From the NCBI GenBank assembly GCA_036939975.1, contig JALLPB010000216.1, positions 1 to 21,429 of the forward strand: a DNA stretch of 21,429 bases. The letters are read 5' to 3'. The position numbers and the translations under genes were made by a program. A model generated the notes under the pieces. That model made no database searches. It saw nothing but the letters and a program-made list of their open reading frames with translations, and was not told the DNA's origin. Source of the DNA: Cyclostephanos tholiformis (lineage: Eukaryota; Bacillariophyta; Thalassiosirophyceae; Thalassiosirales; Thalassiosiraceae). Shown piece by piece: positions 1 through 9,229 of the stretch. Each line of letters opens with the position of its first letter. Within the stretch, counting starts at the first letter, position 1.

Positions 1-34
1 TTTTTCTAATATTTATTCCGACAACACACAGGTC
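1..34 (+). repeat. 34-bp inverted repeat, left arm
   Basis: The first 34 bases are the exact reverse complement of 1314-1347. The arm contains CTAAT followed by a tract ending in CACAG, which resembles a branch point and 3' splice site read left to right. The repeat may extend to the left of the window, so its true length is unknown. It could be a terminal inverted repeat of a 1.35-kb element or the edge of an inverted gene duplication. Confidence 0.9.
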
Positions 35-998
35 AGCCATCATGGCGGACGATGACGTCGTTGAACGAGCCATGGTAGCAAATGGCTACACCATCAACAA
101 ACATGGTGGAGCATTTCGTTGGGGAGTTGCGCGGCCCCTCGAGGATAAGGCAAGGGTGGCGCTGGACGATCAATCGAGGCGCGATGGCGCACTTAGGGCG
201 ATCGGTATTCCCGCACGATGTCCGCCTCCGACGAGGATCCTTTTCCATGGAGCCAATCGCCCCGCGCACCATCGACGAATGACGATTACAACGAGTGGTA
301 GCGTCGGGCGACGACCGTCGTGTTGAGCGATATGCGCGAAATACGACTCGGATGGCACGGTAACGAGGTTGTCGCATATCATCGTGGCGTGCCCCATCGC
401 GGGGACAACGAGTATACGACAACGAGCGAGGTGGAGGATCATATCGCGAGTACACCACGATGAGGGCGGGATGGGGACCGCGATCTACGTCGGTCGCTTC
501 CCCTAGCGCGTTGGGCGTCAGGGATTTTTGGGGGGTGGGGGGAGGGGTTACCACGAGTTCCATCGTCGAGGTTGACCGATCTCCGATCTGGGATCAACAC
601 CGGGGGAGCGGACAATTCGTTGGTACTCAAGGGAATTGCGGTTCTTGGCGTCCGCGTTCTAGACGCTTACCGACTTCCAGTCGCGATGTAGAGGCGAAAT
701 GTCCAAGTTGAAATTTTCTTGGTCGATTGCATATTAGAACGGACGCAGGATCTAATCAACCGGTTGGAGATGGAAGGGATGGCGGACGATGAATTGTGAT
801 ACATCTTGTTTGGCAATAGGTTTAATGCCTTCGACTCTAGCGTGTTCTCGGGGGGGGAAGGTCTAAACGAATCAGTTTTAGTTTCAGCCGGTCGAATACT
901 ATAGATATTTTGAAGCAAGCATCTTATTATGTCGTCCAATTACAAAGAATATAAGCAAGAATGAAATCTTTTCGTCAAATCGAAGAAAGTTAATCTAT
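35..998. other. Unassigned GC-rich stretch inside the inverted repeat
   Basis: I find no recognisable gene here. Several overlapping open frames exist on both strands, but their translations are Arg/Pro/Ser-rich and switch frame freely, which is typical of chance frames in GC-rich DNA. No domain, signal peptide or RNA gene is visible. The right third (about 700-998) becomes AT-rich. Confidence 0.5.
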
Positions 999-1406
999 CT
1001 ATTTGCTCCCGAACAATTGTATCTTATCAATGAACACTCGTCTCATTTTGTCCGCCGAAAATCCACTAAATCGAATATCAATGCTCATCACCAGTCCCTG
1101 TTGGAATTCCCAAGCCACGTCGTCGTTCCACTTTCCATTCTCCGCGTCTTCCCCGCTTGGCCAACAGTTGGCCTGTATCCAGGAGGAGACCTCACATGCC
1201 CGGTAATCAAGACAAAATCCATCGTCCGGACAGATGTTACTACCGTAGAAGGATAGGGAATATTGGGAGCACGGATCGGGAGGGACTGAGCTGCTGAGTC
1301 GCTCAAAACCGGGGACCTGTGTGTTGTCGGAATAAATATTAGAAAAACGGAGCGTTAGAGATCGATAACCCGGGCATCGCCGGATGCGCGTGGTCGTTAG
1401 CTCCAA
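999..1406 (-). CDS. Hypothetical protein, probably a terminal exon
   Basis: This 135-residue frame is unrecognised. Its body (from about 1316 down) has a balanced composition, five cysteines, a Trp-rich centre (SSWIQANCW, NGKWNDDVAWEF) and alternating hydrophobic residues near the end (SIDIRFSGF, RVFIDKIQLFG), suggesting a small beta-rich, perhaps secreted, domain. The first 30 residues are less convincing. The minus-strand sequence at 1347-1317 reads CTAAT ... ACACACAG, a plausible branch point and acceptor, and position 1316 begins a codon in this frame, so this is probably a last exon of about 105 codons ending at the stop at 999. Its upstream exons would lie to the right but I could not identify them before the SET gene. 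Confidence 0.4.
   Translation of the reverse strand: MELTTTRIRRCPGYRSLTLRFSNIYSDNTQVPGFERLSSSVPPDPCSQYSLSFYGSNICPDDGFCLDYRACEVSSWIQANCWPSGEDAENGKWNDDVAWEFQQGLVMSIDIRFSGFSADKMRRVFIDKIQLFGSK
1314..1347 (-). repeat. 34-bp inverted repeat, right arm
   Basis: This is an exact reverse complement of bases 1-34. Identity stops at 1313 on the inner side; the outer side cannot be tested because the partner reaches the window edge. On the minus strand it lies at the proposed intron-exon junction of the hypothetical exon ending at 999. Confidence 0.9.
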
Positions 1407-1474
1407 GCAGGTTCGAACGGCGGTCCGATCCGACCTCCGGTTGCCGAGCTATGAATATTTACCTATTGACCGGT

Positions 1475-1555
1475 GGGGGGGGGGACTGCTGCCCAAAGCT
1501 ATGGGCTGGCCGCGAGCAAATTTTGGAAAAAAAAAAAAAAAAAAAGAGGGGGGGG
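1475..1555. repeat. Homopolymer cluster (G10, A19, G8)
   Basis: Ten G at 1475-1484, nineteen A at 1527-1545 and eight G at 1548-1555 lie just upstream of the SET gene. They are low-complexity tracts in a presumed promoter or 5' leader. Tract lengths in such runs are often unreliable in assemblies. Confidence 0.85.
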
Positions 1556-1633
1556 TGCGCACACCTCCGAGATTCCGGTAATACATCTCTATTGTAGCAT
1601 TCATTTTAATTTGCCGGACAATACCAAGCAGCT

Positions 1634-3874
1634 ATGCTCGTTGCCTTCCTCTTCCTCCCGATTCTCTCGTCGATCCTACTTTCAATGCCGTTCTCCGCCG
1701 CCTCGGAGGAGGCGAAGGGGGGCAGGTCGGGAGGAGGATCCTGCCCCGTCAATATCGTCCCATCCCCCCCCGAATCCTCCAACTGTCGTCTGTTCCTCGT
1801 CCCGAGGAGGATCGATGACGACCCCGACGACGACCACGTCGACGTTGGCGCGCGACGCGGGAGGAAATTGGGCGTGTACGCTGGATACGAATTGCCCAAG
1901 GGGGCGCCGCTGACGCCCGCCGGCGGCGACGTTATCGTGCACCTCGTCGACGTCGATATCGACACGGACGACGATGAATACCCCCCCCCACCCCTCCTCC
2001 CACCCCACCACCGCCAGCTCGCGAAGTGGCTCGAATACGGCTATCTCGTCGATTCGTATACTTCAGGATTCGGGGGCAATTACGAGGGTCATGGTAGGGT
2101 ATATACGGCATTGTCGGGTATCGGCGCGCTCTCCTCCTCGGCCGATGCTTCTCCTTGGACCTCTTCCTCCTCGTCGTCGTCCTCCTCCTCCTCCTCCACG
2201 AGGGACGGCGGGAGGGACGGGGACGGTCGTTCGCCGAACGCGTGGGCGCCCGTACACGAGACCGACGAGGGGGGATTGTCGAGGTTTGCGTCGCCACTCG
2301 CGGGATCGTTCTCGCTGCATCACAATCTGACGTACTTCGTCACGTCCGAGGGGGGGATGATGGCCGGGGGGGAGGTATTGGTAGATCGAGACGGGTGGTA
2401 TCGGAAAGATGCCGCGCGAAGACGACGGAAACGACGGCCGAGCGCGGGCGAGGGCGAGGGCGAGGGGAACATGAAGGAGGAGGTGGGAGCGACGACGCGG
2501 AGCAACGTCGGCAACGCGTCGTCATCATCGTCGACCCACGACGGCCGTTTGCGATATATCCGCGAGGAGGGGGTATGCCTGGACAGCGTCCACAACGGCA
2601 TCAGTCCACACGGGTACGGTCGGGGAGTCATCGCATCTCGCCACCTACCGATGGGCTCGATCGTATCGCCCGTGCCGGTATTACCATTGCATCGACGCGA
2701 ACTACGATACCTTAGGTCCGAGGAACGGACGCGGGTGAAGAAATGGTACCAACAACGACGACGGGGCAACGAATCGTCGACTGTGACAACTACAAATATG
2801 ACAATGGGAGAACGAGGGGCAGTGGACGAGGACGACATGCCCAAGCTCCCGCCCGGAATGAAATGGAGGGAGCAGTTGTTGTTGAATTACTGTTTCGGCC
2901 ACGCTAACTCTTCGGTGCTGCTCTTTCCATATGGACACGCGAATTACGTCAACCACGCTCCGTCGTTGTCGTCGTCTGACCGCCGTCGTAACAACGATAC
3001 AAATAGTGGTGGTGGTAATGGCGGTGGCAAAAAGCCTGTCGCGAACGTGGGACTGCGTTGGTCCGAGAAACTAACACGAATGGACGAAGGCGACGACATG
3101 GTAGGAGGACGGGACGCCATCGATCCTCGTAAGTTGACGCCCTCGCAACTCATGGAACGGTCCAATCCCGAGGGTCTCGTTTTAGAAATGTTCGCGCTGA
3201 TGGACATCCGACGGGACGACGAGGTCCTCCTCGATTACGGCGCAATTTGGGATCGTGCGTGGGAGGAACACTCCCGTCGTTGGAACGATGACATTCTGGC
3301 CGGTGGCGGCGGGTTAGGCGGCTATTCGCCCGCCTACGTGATGGACGACGTCGTCGCGACCTTGCGCACGGCGGAGGAGCAGGTTAAGTTTCCATATCCC
3401 GACAACGTCTTCACGGCATGTTTCTACCGTTACGCACGCGACGAGGACGAAAATGAGCGCGACGGTAAAGAATCGGGAGTGGACGACGGGACCGACAAGT
3501 CGCGACAATCCACCATCTCGGCGACCGACCCCGGGAGAGGAACGACGGAGTCGTTGCCGTGGAGAATGTCACCCGGCCTATTCGACATGATCAACCTCCG
3601 TCCATGTAAGGTCATCGCTCGTGAGGCCGTCGCGGATCGTCGTGCCACTGGTGGTACGGTCTACACCGCGATCGTGCAGAATAGGCCCGGACTTCCCCCG
3701 AACGAACGACTACCGAGGGGGGAGAGGCACATCGTTTCCGGAATACCCCGGGGTGCGTTCAGATTCGTCGATCGACCGTACACGAGCGATGCGCATCTTA
3801 CGATGGCATTTCGACGTAACATCGGCTTGGAAGGAACTAATATATACCCGGAGATATGGTTGGACCTTGCTTAA
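1634..3874 (+). CDS. Secreted or ER-routed SET-domain protein
   Basis: A 746-residue protein with a SET lysine-methyltransferase fold. The start at 1634 is chosen because it opens a clear signal peptide (MLVAFLFLPILSSILLS, likely cleavage near AAS-EEA). SET signatures are a GYGRGV turn at residues 328-332 followed by ASRHLPMG, an insert-rich middle with YVNH (438-441) and later ANVGLRW standing for the NHSCxPN region, and EVLLDYG (530-536) for the C-terminal catalytic Tyr motif. An earlier RGRKLGVYAGYELPKG (about 74-92) resembles a second SET-type opening motif. A poly-Ser run, Arg-rich linkers and Asp-rich segments interrupt the fold. SET enzymes methylate lysines using S-adenosylmethionine; the substrate here is unknown, and a secretory address argues against histones. 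The methyltransferase fold is fairly sure, activity is not. It is convergent with the HemW-like gene. Confidence 0.8.
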   Translation: MLVAFLFLPILSSILLSMPFSAASEEAKGGRSGGGSCPVNIVPSPPESSNCRLFLVPRRIDDDPDDDHVDVGARRGRKLGVYAGYELPKGAPLTPAGGDVIVHLVDVDIDTDDDEYPPPPLLPPHHRQLAKWLEYGYLVDSYTSGFGGNYEGHGRVYTALSGIGALSSSADASPWTSSSSSSSSSSSSTRDGGRDGDGRSPNAWAPVHETDEGGLSRFASPLAGSFSLHHNLTYFVTSEGGMMAGGEVLVDRDGWYRKDAARRRRKRRPSAGEGEGEGNMKEEVGATTRSNVGNASSSSSTHDGRLRYIREEGVCLDSVHNGISPHGYGRGVIASRHLPMGSIVSPVPVLPLHRRELRYLRSEERTRVKKWYQQRRRGNESSTVTTTNMTMGERGAVDEDDMPKLPPGMKWREQLLLNYCFGHANSSVLLFPYGHANYVNHAPSLSSSDRRRNNDTNSGGGNGGGKKPVANVGLRWSEKLTRMDEGDDMVGGRDAIDPRKLTPSQLMERSNPEGLVLEMFALMDIRRDDEVLLDYGAIWDRAWEEHSRRWNDDILAGGGGLGGYSPAYVMDDVVATLRTAEEQVKFPYPDNVFTACFYRYARDEDENERDGKESGVDDGTDKSRQSTISATDPGRGTTESLPWRMSPGLFDMINLRPCKVIAREAVADRRATGGTVYTAIVQNRPGLPPNERLPRGERHIVSGIPRGAFRFVDRPYTSDAHLTMAFRRNIGLEGTNIYPEIWLDLA

Positions 3875-4183
3875 CCGCAGAGATACATCACAAAGTCGCA
3901 TTTGAAAGTTGCGGGAAGGCAACACAGGACAGGATTAGTGGGAACGCACCGAAACTCGGACGGGAAGGGATTGCTTCTTGCGAAACGAGGATCCGCACGG
4001 ACTTGAGCGGAAGGTCCTCTCGAGTGGTCTCCATTGATTCACTATGGGGAATAAAGAGCATGATTTTTCTCGTCATCATTGTACAAACTATGGATGAACA
4101 TAGCTAGGCATTAAACAGTACTTATATACATTTATGCACCCGTCCATATTGGCTAGACTTTAGAGACCAAAAAGAAGGCACAA
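3875..4183. other. Intergenic region between convergent genes
   Basis: About 310 bases separate the stops of the two convergent genes and must hold both 3' ends. The right half turns AT-rich. I see no RNA gene or strong hairpin, and short frames here lack coding character. Confidence 0.6.
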
Positions 4184-5887
4184 TTACGATTTCACTCGGC
4201 CTGAGTCCAGCTCTGAAAGCTCCATGAATATGTTGGAAATTAAGTGGTTCGAGAACAGGAACCCCTTTGGATCATTCAATCGGATAGATCCGTACATCCC
4301 ATCCACTTTACCCGCATCCTTATGTCCCAGTTTCAAATCCAACGCCAATTCGAAACCGCGTAGTATTGCCTCGATGTGAGTTCTGCTGTAACCGCCGTGG
4401 TTCGCGACCCAGTCTAAGTCCAAGCCCTCCGATGTCCTCAGCCGTGTCATCACAATGTCAAGGAGACGGTCGTCAAAGTTGTTGTCTTCGTCGACCCGAG
4501 GCTCTGATTTGAATCTCATCCCTCCGTTAAGCCAGGGGGGGGACGTCCTCGTCGTGGCGTTGGCATTCCCCTCCCCAGACCTCGTCGCAAAGTCTCGCTT
4601 AAGGACCTTGGTCCACGAGATGTAATCCGACATGGCACGTGGCCTCGCGTATCGCTCCCCGTTGAGGTTACTCGTCGCTCCTAATCCGACTGCGTGCCAG
4701 TGTCCGTTGTACTCCCAGTAAATCTGATTGTGACGACTGCGATTCGACCCGCGTCGTCGTCGTCGTCGTTCCCCGTCGCCCCCCCTCGCGCTGTCCCGGT
4801 ACGCATAGCTGCTGATCTCGTAGTGCTCGTAATCCCTATATCGGAGGTAACCGCTCGCGTAGGCGTACATGAACGCCGTGTCCTCCGATGACGGGAGGGC
4901 CGGCCGGGACGGGTACGACGGCGTTGACCTCGGCGCGACGACGACGCCGCCTCCGTTACGCTCTACGCCGTACCACCGGCCGAAGGTCGTACCCTCCTCC
5001 AACTGCAGGTCGTACAGGCTAAGGTGGGATGGCATCGGGCGCATGCGCAGTGCCTCGTGCAACGTCTCGGTCCATCCCGCCAACGTAAGACCGGGCACGC
5101 CGGACATGAGATCTATGGAGTAATTGGCGCCCTCGGGACCGAACACCCCGCCGATCATCTCCACGCTGCGATGTACGTCCGCTCGACGATGGGCCCGTCC
5201 CAGCGTCTCGAGTATCGAGTCGTCGAAGCTCTGGACGCCGAGGCTTATGCGGTTGAAACCCATATCCCTCACGGCCCCGAGGTAATATTCGTCGAATGTC
5301 CCGGGATCCATCTCAATCGTCACCTCGGCGCCGTCCAACAATTCGAATCCGCGACGTATCCCGTCGAGGATGGCCGATAGCGTCGACGGTGGGGCAAGGG
5401 ACGGCGTGCCGCCACCGAAGTACACCGAACGCAGTTTGTTCCACGTCGACGCGACGTCGCCACCGCCGCCAGTGCCGTCCGACGAGGACGTGGACGACAG
5501 GACCTCTATCTCGTCCAGGACCGCCCGCACGTAGGCGCGATCCATGCGCTCAAAACCAGCGTCGCCGGCCGTCTCGCCGACGGGAACGATGGCGAAGTCG
5601 CAGTAATTGCACCGCCGCCGACAATAGGGTATGTGAACGTACAAGCCGATGCCCTCCGTCGAGTCGTCGTCGTCTTCGTGGTTACATCCGTCGTCGTCGT
5701 CGTCGTCGTCGTCGTCACATCGACGACCGTCATGCGAGTGATGCGAGGGGCGGATTGGATATCGCCCGCCATCGTCGAGCGACGCGCGACTGCTATGGCG
5801 TATGAACGACGGTGCGGGGAAGGAGAGGGCCGACTGGGTCGAGAGCGCTATCAGGATGCAATAATGACGGGGCCCGCGAATCGCCAT
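4184..5887 (-). CDS. HemW/RSAD1-type radical SAM protein, probable plastid form
   Basis: A 567-residue intronless radical SAM protein of the HemN/HemW family. Seen: the [4Fe-4S] motif C89-x3-C93-x2-C96 preceded by GLYVHIPYC, GGGTPS at 158-163, IEMDPGT at 191-197, SLGVQSF at 215-221, and HNQIYW at 386-391, the HNxxYW heme-binding motif of HemW heme chaperones. The family delivers heme or acts as a coproporphyrinogen III dehydrogenase; the HNxxYW motif and the CxxxCxxC spacing without an additional family cysteine favour HemW. The N terminus is a hydrophobic signal followed by SALS-FPAPSF, an ASAFAP-type plastid motif, then a Ser/Arg stretch and an Asp-rich linker of nine consecutive Asp. Family function in the plastid would be heme insertion into plastid proteins; this is inferred. 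A mitochondrial or ER location is the alternative. Confidence 0.88.
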   Translation of the reverse strand: MAIRGPRHYCILIALSTQSALSFPAPSFIRHSSRASLDDGGRYPIRPSHHSHDGRRCDDDDDDDDDGCNHEDDDDSTEGIGLYVHIPYCRRRCNYCDFAIVPVGETAGDAGFERMDRAYVRAVLDEIEVLSSTSSSDGTGGGGDVASTWNKLRSVYFGGGTPSLAPPSTLSAILDGIRRGFELLDGAEVTIEMDPGTFDEYYLGAVRDMGFNRISLGVQSFDDSILETLGRAHRRADVHRSVEMIGGVFGPEGANYSIDLMSGVPGLTLAGWTETLHEALRMRPMPSHLSLYDLQLEEGTTFGRWYGVERNGGGVVVAPRSTPSYPSRPALPSSEDTAFMYAYASGYLRYRDYEHYEISSYAYRDSARGGDGERRRRRRGSNRSRHNQIYWEYNGHWHAVGLGATSNLNGERYARPRAMSDYISWTKVLKRDFATRSGEGNANATTRTSPPWLNGGMRFKSEPRVDEDNNFDDRLLDIVMTRLRTSEGLDLDWVANHGGYSRTHIEAILRGFELALDLKLGHKDAGKVDGMYGSIRLNDPKGFLFSNHLISNIFMELSELDSGRVKS

Positions 5888-5915
5888 CGTCCTCGATGGG
5901 CTGTGGGGCTCTCTT

Positions 5916-5935
5916 GGGGGGGGGGGGGGGGGGGG
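5916..5935. repeat. G20 homopolymer
   Basis: Twenty consecutive G on the plus strand, 28 bases upstream of the HemW-like start codon, so it lies in its presumed 5' leader or promoter as poly-C on the coding strand. The length may be inexact. Confidence 0.9.
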
Positions 5936-5980
5936 TGTTGACGCTCTAACGCACGGATTGCATCCATGCGCAACCGGTAT

Positions 5981-6055
5981 GTAACATTTTGATGTACGAG
6001 ATAATTATAAGTGATTATTTATGGCAAGTAACATTGATGTCCGAGATAATTAAGT
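5981..6055. repeat. Two-copy degenerate tandem repeat, period 47
   Basis: Copy 1 (5981-6012) and copy 2 (6028-6055) both read GTAACATT, GATGT, CGAGATAATTA and AAGT with small indels and one substitution. They lie in the AT-rich upstream region of the HemW-like gene. Confidence 0.7.
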
Positions 6056-6613
6056 AGTCTTGAGATGCCCCCCTCGGGACACAGTACTTAAGTAAGTAAG
6101 TCAATATTTCTTAAATACTATTGGACCCTCTGACCATATCAAAGGGTTGACCATCTAGATCAGACCATGTCTTCCTGGTGAAAAGTACGAGGGCACGTAC
6201 GGTGATGCACCAAATTTGTGAGAGTGGGTGTCCCTCGGCGATTGCATCAAAATAATCAATTAAAAATCGACTCAACACTATTACCCCGGCCTCCCAACAT
6301 GTCGAAGAATACCGCTGTGCATCTGCTGAAGGTTGAGCATGTGGCACAGTTCCTCCTGAGGGCGCTGCAAGCAACTGTTCCGGAGGCCATGCGTGTTGCT
6401 CAATTTTTCTGACAATGACACCGCGAACTAGAATGTGCAAAAACAAATCGTCCGATGCCTCCCCGGTCGCAAGAAACCTGTGACGTCATTGGTCGTTATG
6501 GTTATGGTGCCTGTGTCATTGGCTGCCTGTAGTCCAATGGCGATGGGCATTTCAGACATAACGTCGGGCGACAACATCACCTGTTCGCCTCCAAACATGT
6601 GAAGACGAGGAAG

Positions 6614-8788
6614 ATGGCACCGGTGGCAATGAAGAATTGCATTGAAAATCTCAAGCAGAAGAGTCACTACTCCATTGCTCACAAGGAGGCCATGCGATTG
6701 TGTGCCCAAGAACTCGCCAAAGAAGGGGGGGGGGTATGTTGATTAAGCAGGTGTCTGATCAAAAAAAGAAAAAATATAAAGTTGGACTGAGTGCAGAAAC
6801 TATTCGCCGGAAGTGAAAAAAGGTCATGTGGGTACATCCCCCATGAAGATGGGACCCATTGGCTGCATACCCCATCACAATTACAGGTATCTGTGTAATG
6901 CTTTTGCAAGCTACACTGCAATCAATCAGCTCAACAAATGTGCAGGATTGAAAGTTCAGGACAAAATGATTCAAAACTTAGCTACAATGTTAGGTACCAG
7001 CCAGAAAGCGGCAGAGTAAACCCTGAACCGGATCATTCGAGATGCAGTGGTTAGCATGACAAATACCAAATTGAATGCAGCAGAGGAGTGACGAGTAAGA
7101 TGGATGATGTATCAGATTTTGTCCCTTTAGTTTGACAGCTGGGAGAGATTTCTGTCAGAGTACGGCTTTGGTGAATATTGTGATGGAACTTTTGTTATAT
7201 TCGACCATTTAAAAAATACATCCTGAATCTGGACAAGACGTGTTGCTCACTGGATGGGAGCAACAGAGTTCATGGAGGTTGTCCATCAATGACTTATTAT
7301 GAAACTCGGTTTCCTCAATTAGGTCAGGCAATGTCAGAGACAGCCATAACAATGATAATGATAACAGGGAGTAATGCAGATGGGGAGGCACTTCCTCCCC
7401 ATTTTCAGTTCATGACTGCTGCCATAACTGAAAAAAATGAGAGCATTAGGAATGAGTGCATCCACTACATGCTAGACGTCATTGGATTCTTTGGTCATGA
7501 AGAGAAGCAGCAGATGCCGGTGTCATTTGGAATGAATGCCAAGGGGGGTATGGATGATGACAAATTCTTTGAGTATTTGAAAAAGTCAATCATGCCCGTT
7601 TACCCTGATTTGGCACCAATCAATGGGAAGTGGGTTGTTTTGAAATGTGATAGTGGCCCTGGTCGACTGAACGAAAGATGCTCGCCATGCTGCAATATCA
7701 CAGATTCATTCTTTTCCCTGGTATCCCAAACATGACTGCAGTCTCGCAGGAGACTGACCAAAACTATGGTCCATTTCAAACTCAGTTCAGGAAAAATCTT
7801 CAGATAGTTGTAGATGAAAGGAATGAACAGAAAAAGGTGGTGAACTTGGTACCCTGGGTTGTTGGGCTCATTGCATTTGGAGGAACGGACACCAAGGTTG
7901 TTGATGGCCCAACACTTCAGTCGGCATTCCAACATGGATTCTTGAGGGAACAATGCATTGCTGTGTGGGAGAAGGTTGGTGCAGTTCCGCTAAGTAGAAG
8001 GTGCCTGCAGAACTCAAAGGTTCAGAGATCGATTGGAGATGGCACTGAAAACCAGCAGTTGGAGGTGATTCAGACACAATCAGTTAATGAAATAGCAACT
8101 CACGCACTGAGCATGAGTGGGTATGATGGTGATGCATTGAAGGGGACCATCAACCCCATCCAGGTGACAGAGATGATCACCATGCTGCACACCCAAGCAC
8201 ATTTTGATTTGTTGGCTAATGCAAAAAAGCATGGACAAATCTTCACAGTAACAGGGGGGGATCATCTCACATCTAGTGACATGTTTAAGAGTATTGAGCT
8301 TAAGCAGAGAATGGTGGTGAAGGAGGAGTTGCAATGGGTGAAGAAAACCAGCAAAGTTTGAAAGAAAAAAGTTAAATGCATTGTTGATTTTGGATGCAAA
8401 GGGGAGCAATCCAGCGAATCTCATTGTTGTGGATCTGGCAGGCCTCTTGTCCTGGCATCAGCACAACAAGGTTGCAGGGATGAACAAAGCTGCAAAGATT
8501 TGATCGTGGAAGGACATTGTTGACAACAATCAGCAGCCACCTTTGTTTAGGAGATGGACAGAAGATGACGAGAGGAAGCTGGCGGAGGCATGTGAAACTA
8601 CAATAGACATCGGCCACACAGCCCTTGGAAGAATGGAGGAGATGAAGAAGAAGGAGTTGGTGTTGGTGGCGGCAACTATGTCAAATGAAGAGTTCAAGGT
8701 ATTGTGGCAGGAACGAGAGCAGCTAAATTTCTTGGCTCAGACGGAAGATGATTGGCTGCTGAATTGGAGACCTTCATTGATGCAATGA
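6614..8788 (+). pseudogene. Decayed DDE-type transposase gene
   Basis: A long transposase-like coding region broken by several frameshifts and stops. Pieces in order are MAPVAMKNCIENLKQK (6614 on), YKVGLSAETIRRK (about 6772), GHVGTSPMKMGPIGC (from 6822), LDGSNRVHGGCPS (around 7250), an open stretch 7289-7676 ending in VLKCDSGPGRLNER, a frame change near 7676, then an open stretch to 8361 with PNMTAVSQETDQNYGPF. A last frame carries FRRWTEDDERKLAEAC up to the stop at 8788. Candidate catalytic aspartates are at 7253-7255, 7649-7651 and 7756-7758, the last two about 35 residues apart, as in DDE/DDD transposases. I could not pick a superfamily, and no terminal repeats or target duplications were found. 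A G10 tract at 6725-6734 causes one of the frame losses. Confidence 0.7.
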
Positions 8789-8910
8789 CAGAGCCAACAG
8801 AGGGGAATGTTTAAAAGTGTTTAAGAAGTATTTTGGAATCATAATTTGTTTATCTAGTACTCAATCTATGGAAGTATAGCATCTAATAGATCCCTCTCCC
8901 ACACATTTTG
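8789..8910. other. AT-rich spacer, nothing recognised
   Basis: A short AT-rich interval after the transposase relic; it may include the element's 3' end, but no inverted terminal repeat was seen. Confidence 0.4.
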
Positions 8911-9214
8911 AATTGGGACATTTTTTGACCAGTGGGGAAGTGCACCACAGATCGCCAAATTAAAGAATCAGGTAAAAATGCACAAGGGTGACATCACCCA
9001 TAGCCTGCAGTTAGGCAATGTATACTTGATCAGCTTGTATTGGCACCAGGAGCACCTGTACAAGCCTAAACCCTCCGGCCACCATGATCCAACAAAAATG
9101 GGCCAGATTTGTGAGTTGTGCAAAAAAAAGGATCGTAGAACTACGGAACATTTGTACTTACTGTATGAGGGACAGCTCAAGATTTGGGTTAATCTCTTAA
9201 TTTATGGCTATTGA
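8911..9214 (+). pseudogene. Unassigned coding fragment, possible mobile-element remnant
   Basis: An open frame of about 100 codons follows a TGA near 8908. It includes DQWGSAPQIAKLKNQVKM, an ATG at 8978, KGDITHSLQLGNVYLISLYW, and a CELCKKKDRRTTEHLYLLYEG stretch with a CxxC pair. Composition is protein-like, but no family is recognised and no upstream exon is evident. Its position 120 bases after the transposase relic suggests it belongs to the same element or to a second one. It could instead be an exon of an unknown gene. Confidence 0.35.
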
Positions 9215-9229
9215 TGTTATACTTTTCTT

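Larger units (their letters stand above)
5888..6613. other. AT-rich intergenic region upstream of the HemW-like gene
   Basis: It should contain the HemW-like promoter, starting with the G20 tract, then a degenerate 47-base-period tandem pair and the short repeat ACTTAAGTAAGTAAGT near 6085. Both strands of 6110-6610 contain broken frames whose translations look faintly protein-like (minus-strand piece around 6430-6600), possibly transposon flanks, but I cannot assign them. Confidence 0.5.

Noticed and set aside
33..711. Frames of 176, 94, 90 and 83 codons in the first 700 bases
   Set aside because: They overlap on both strands, are Arg/Pro-rich with no domain or signal, and fit chance in GC-rich DNA.
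5296..5805. 169-codon plus-strand frame opposite the HemW-like gene
   Set aside because: It is an Arg-rich shadow of a well-supported radical SAM coding strand.
6111..6709. Minus-strand frames of 111 and 93 codons upstream of the transposase relic
   Set aside because: They look faintly protein-like but match no family, and the second overlaps plus-strand transposase sequence.
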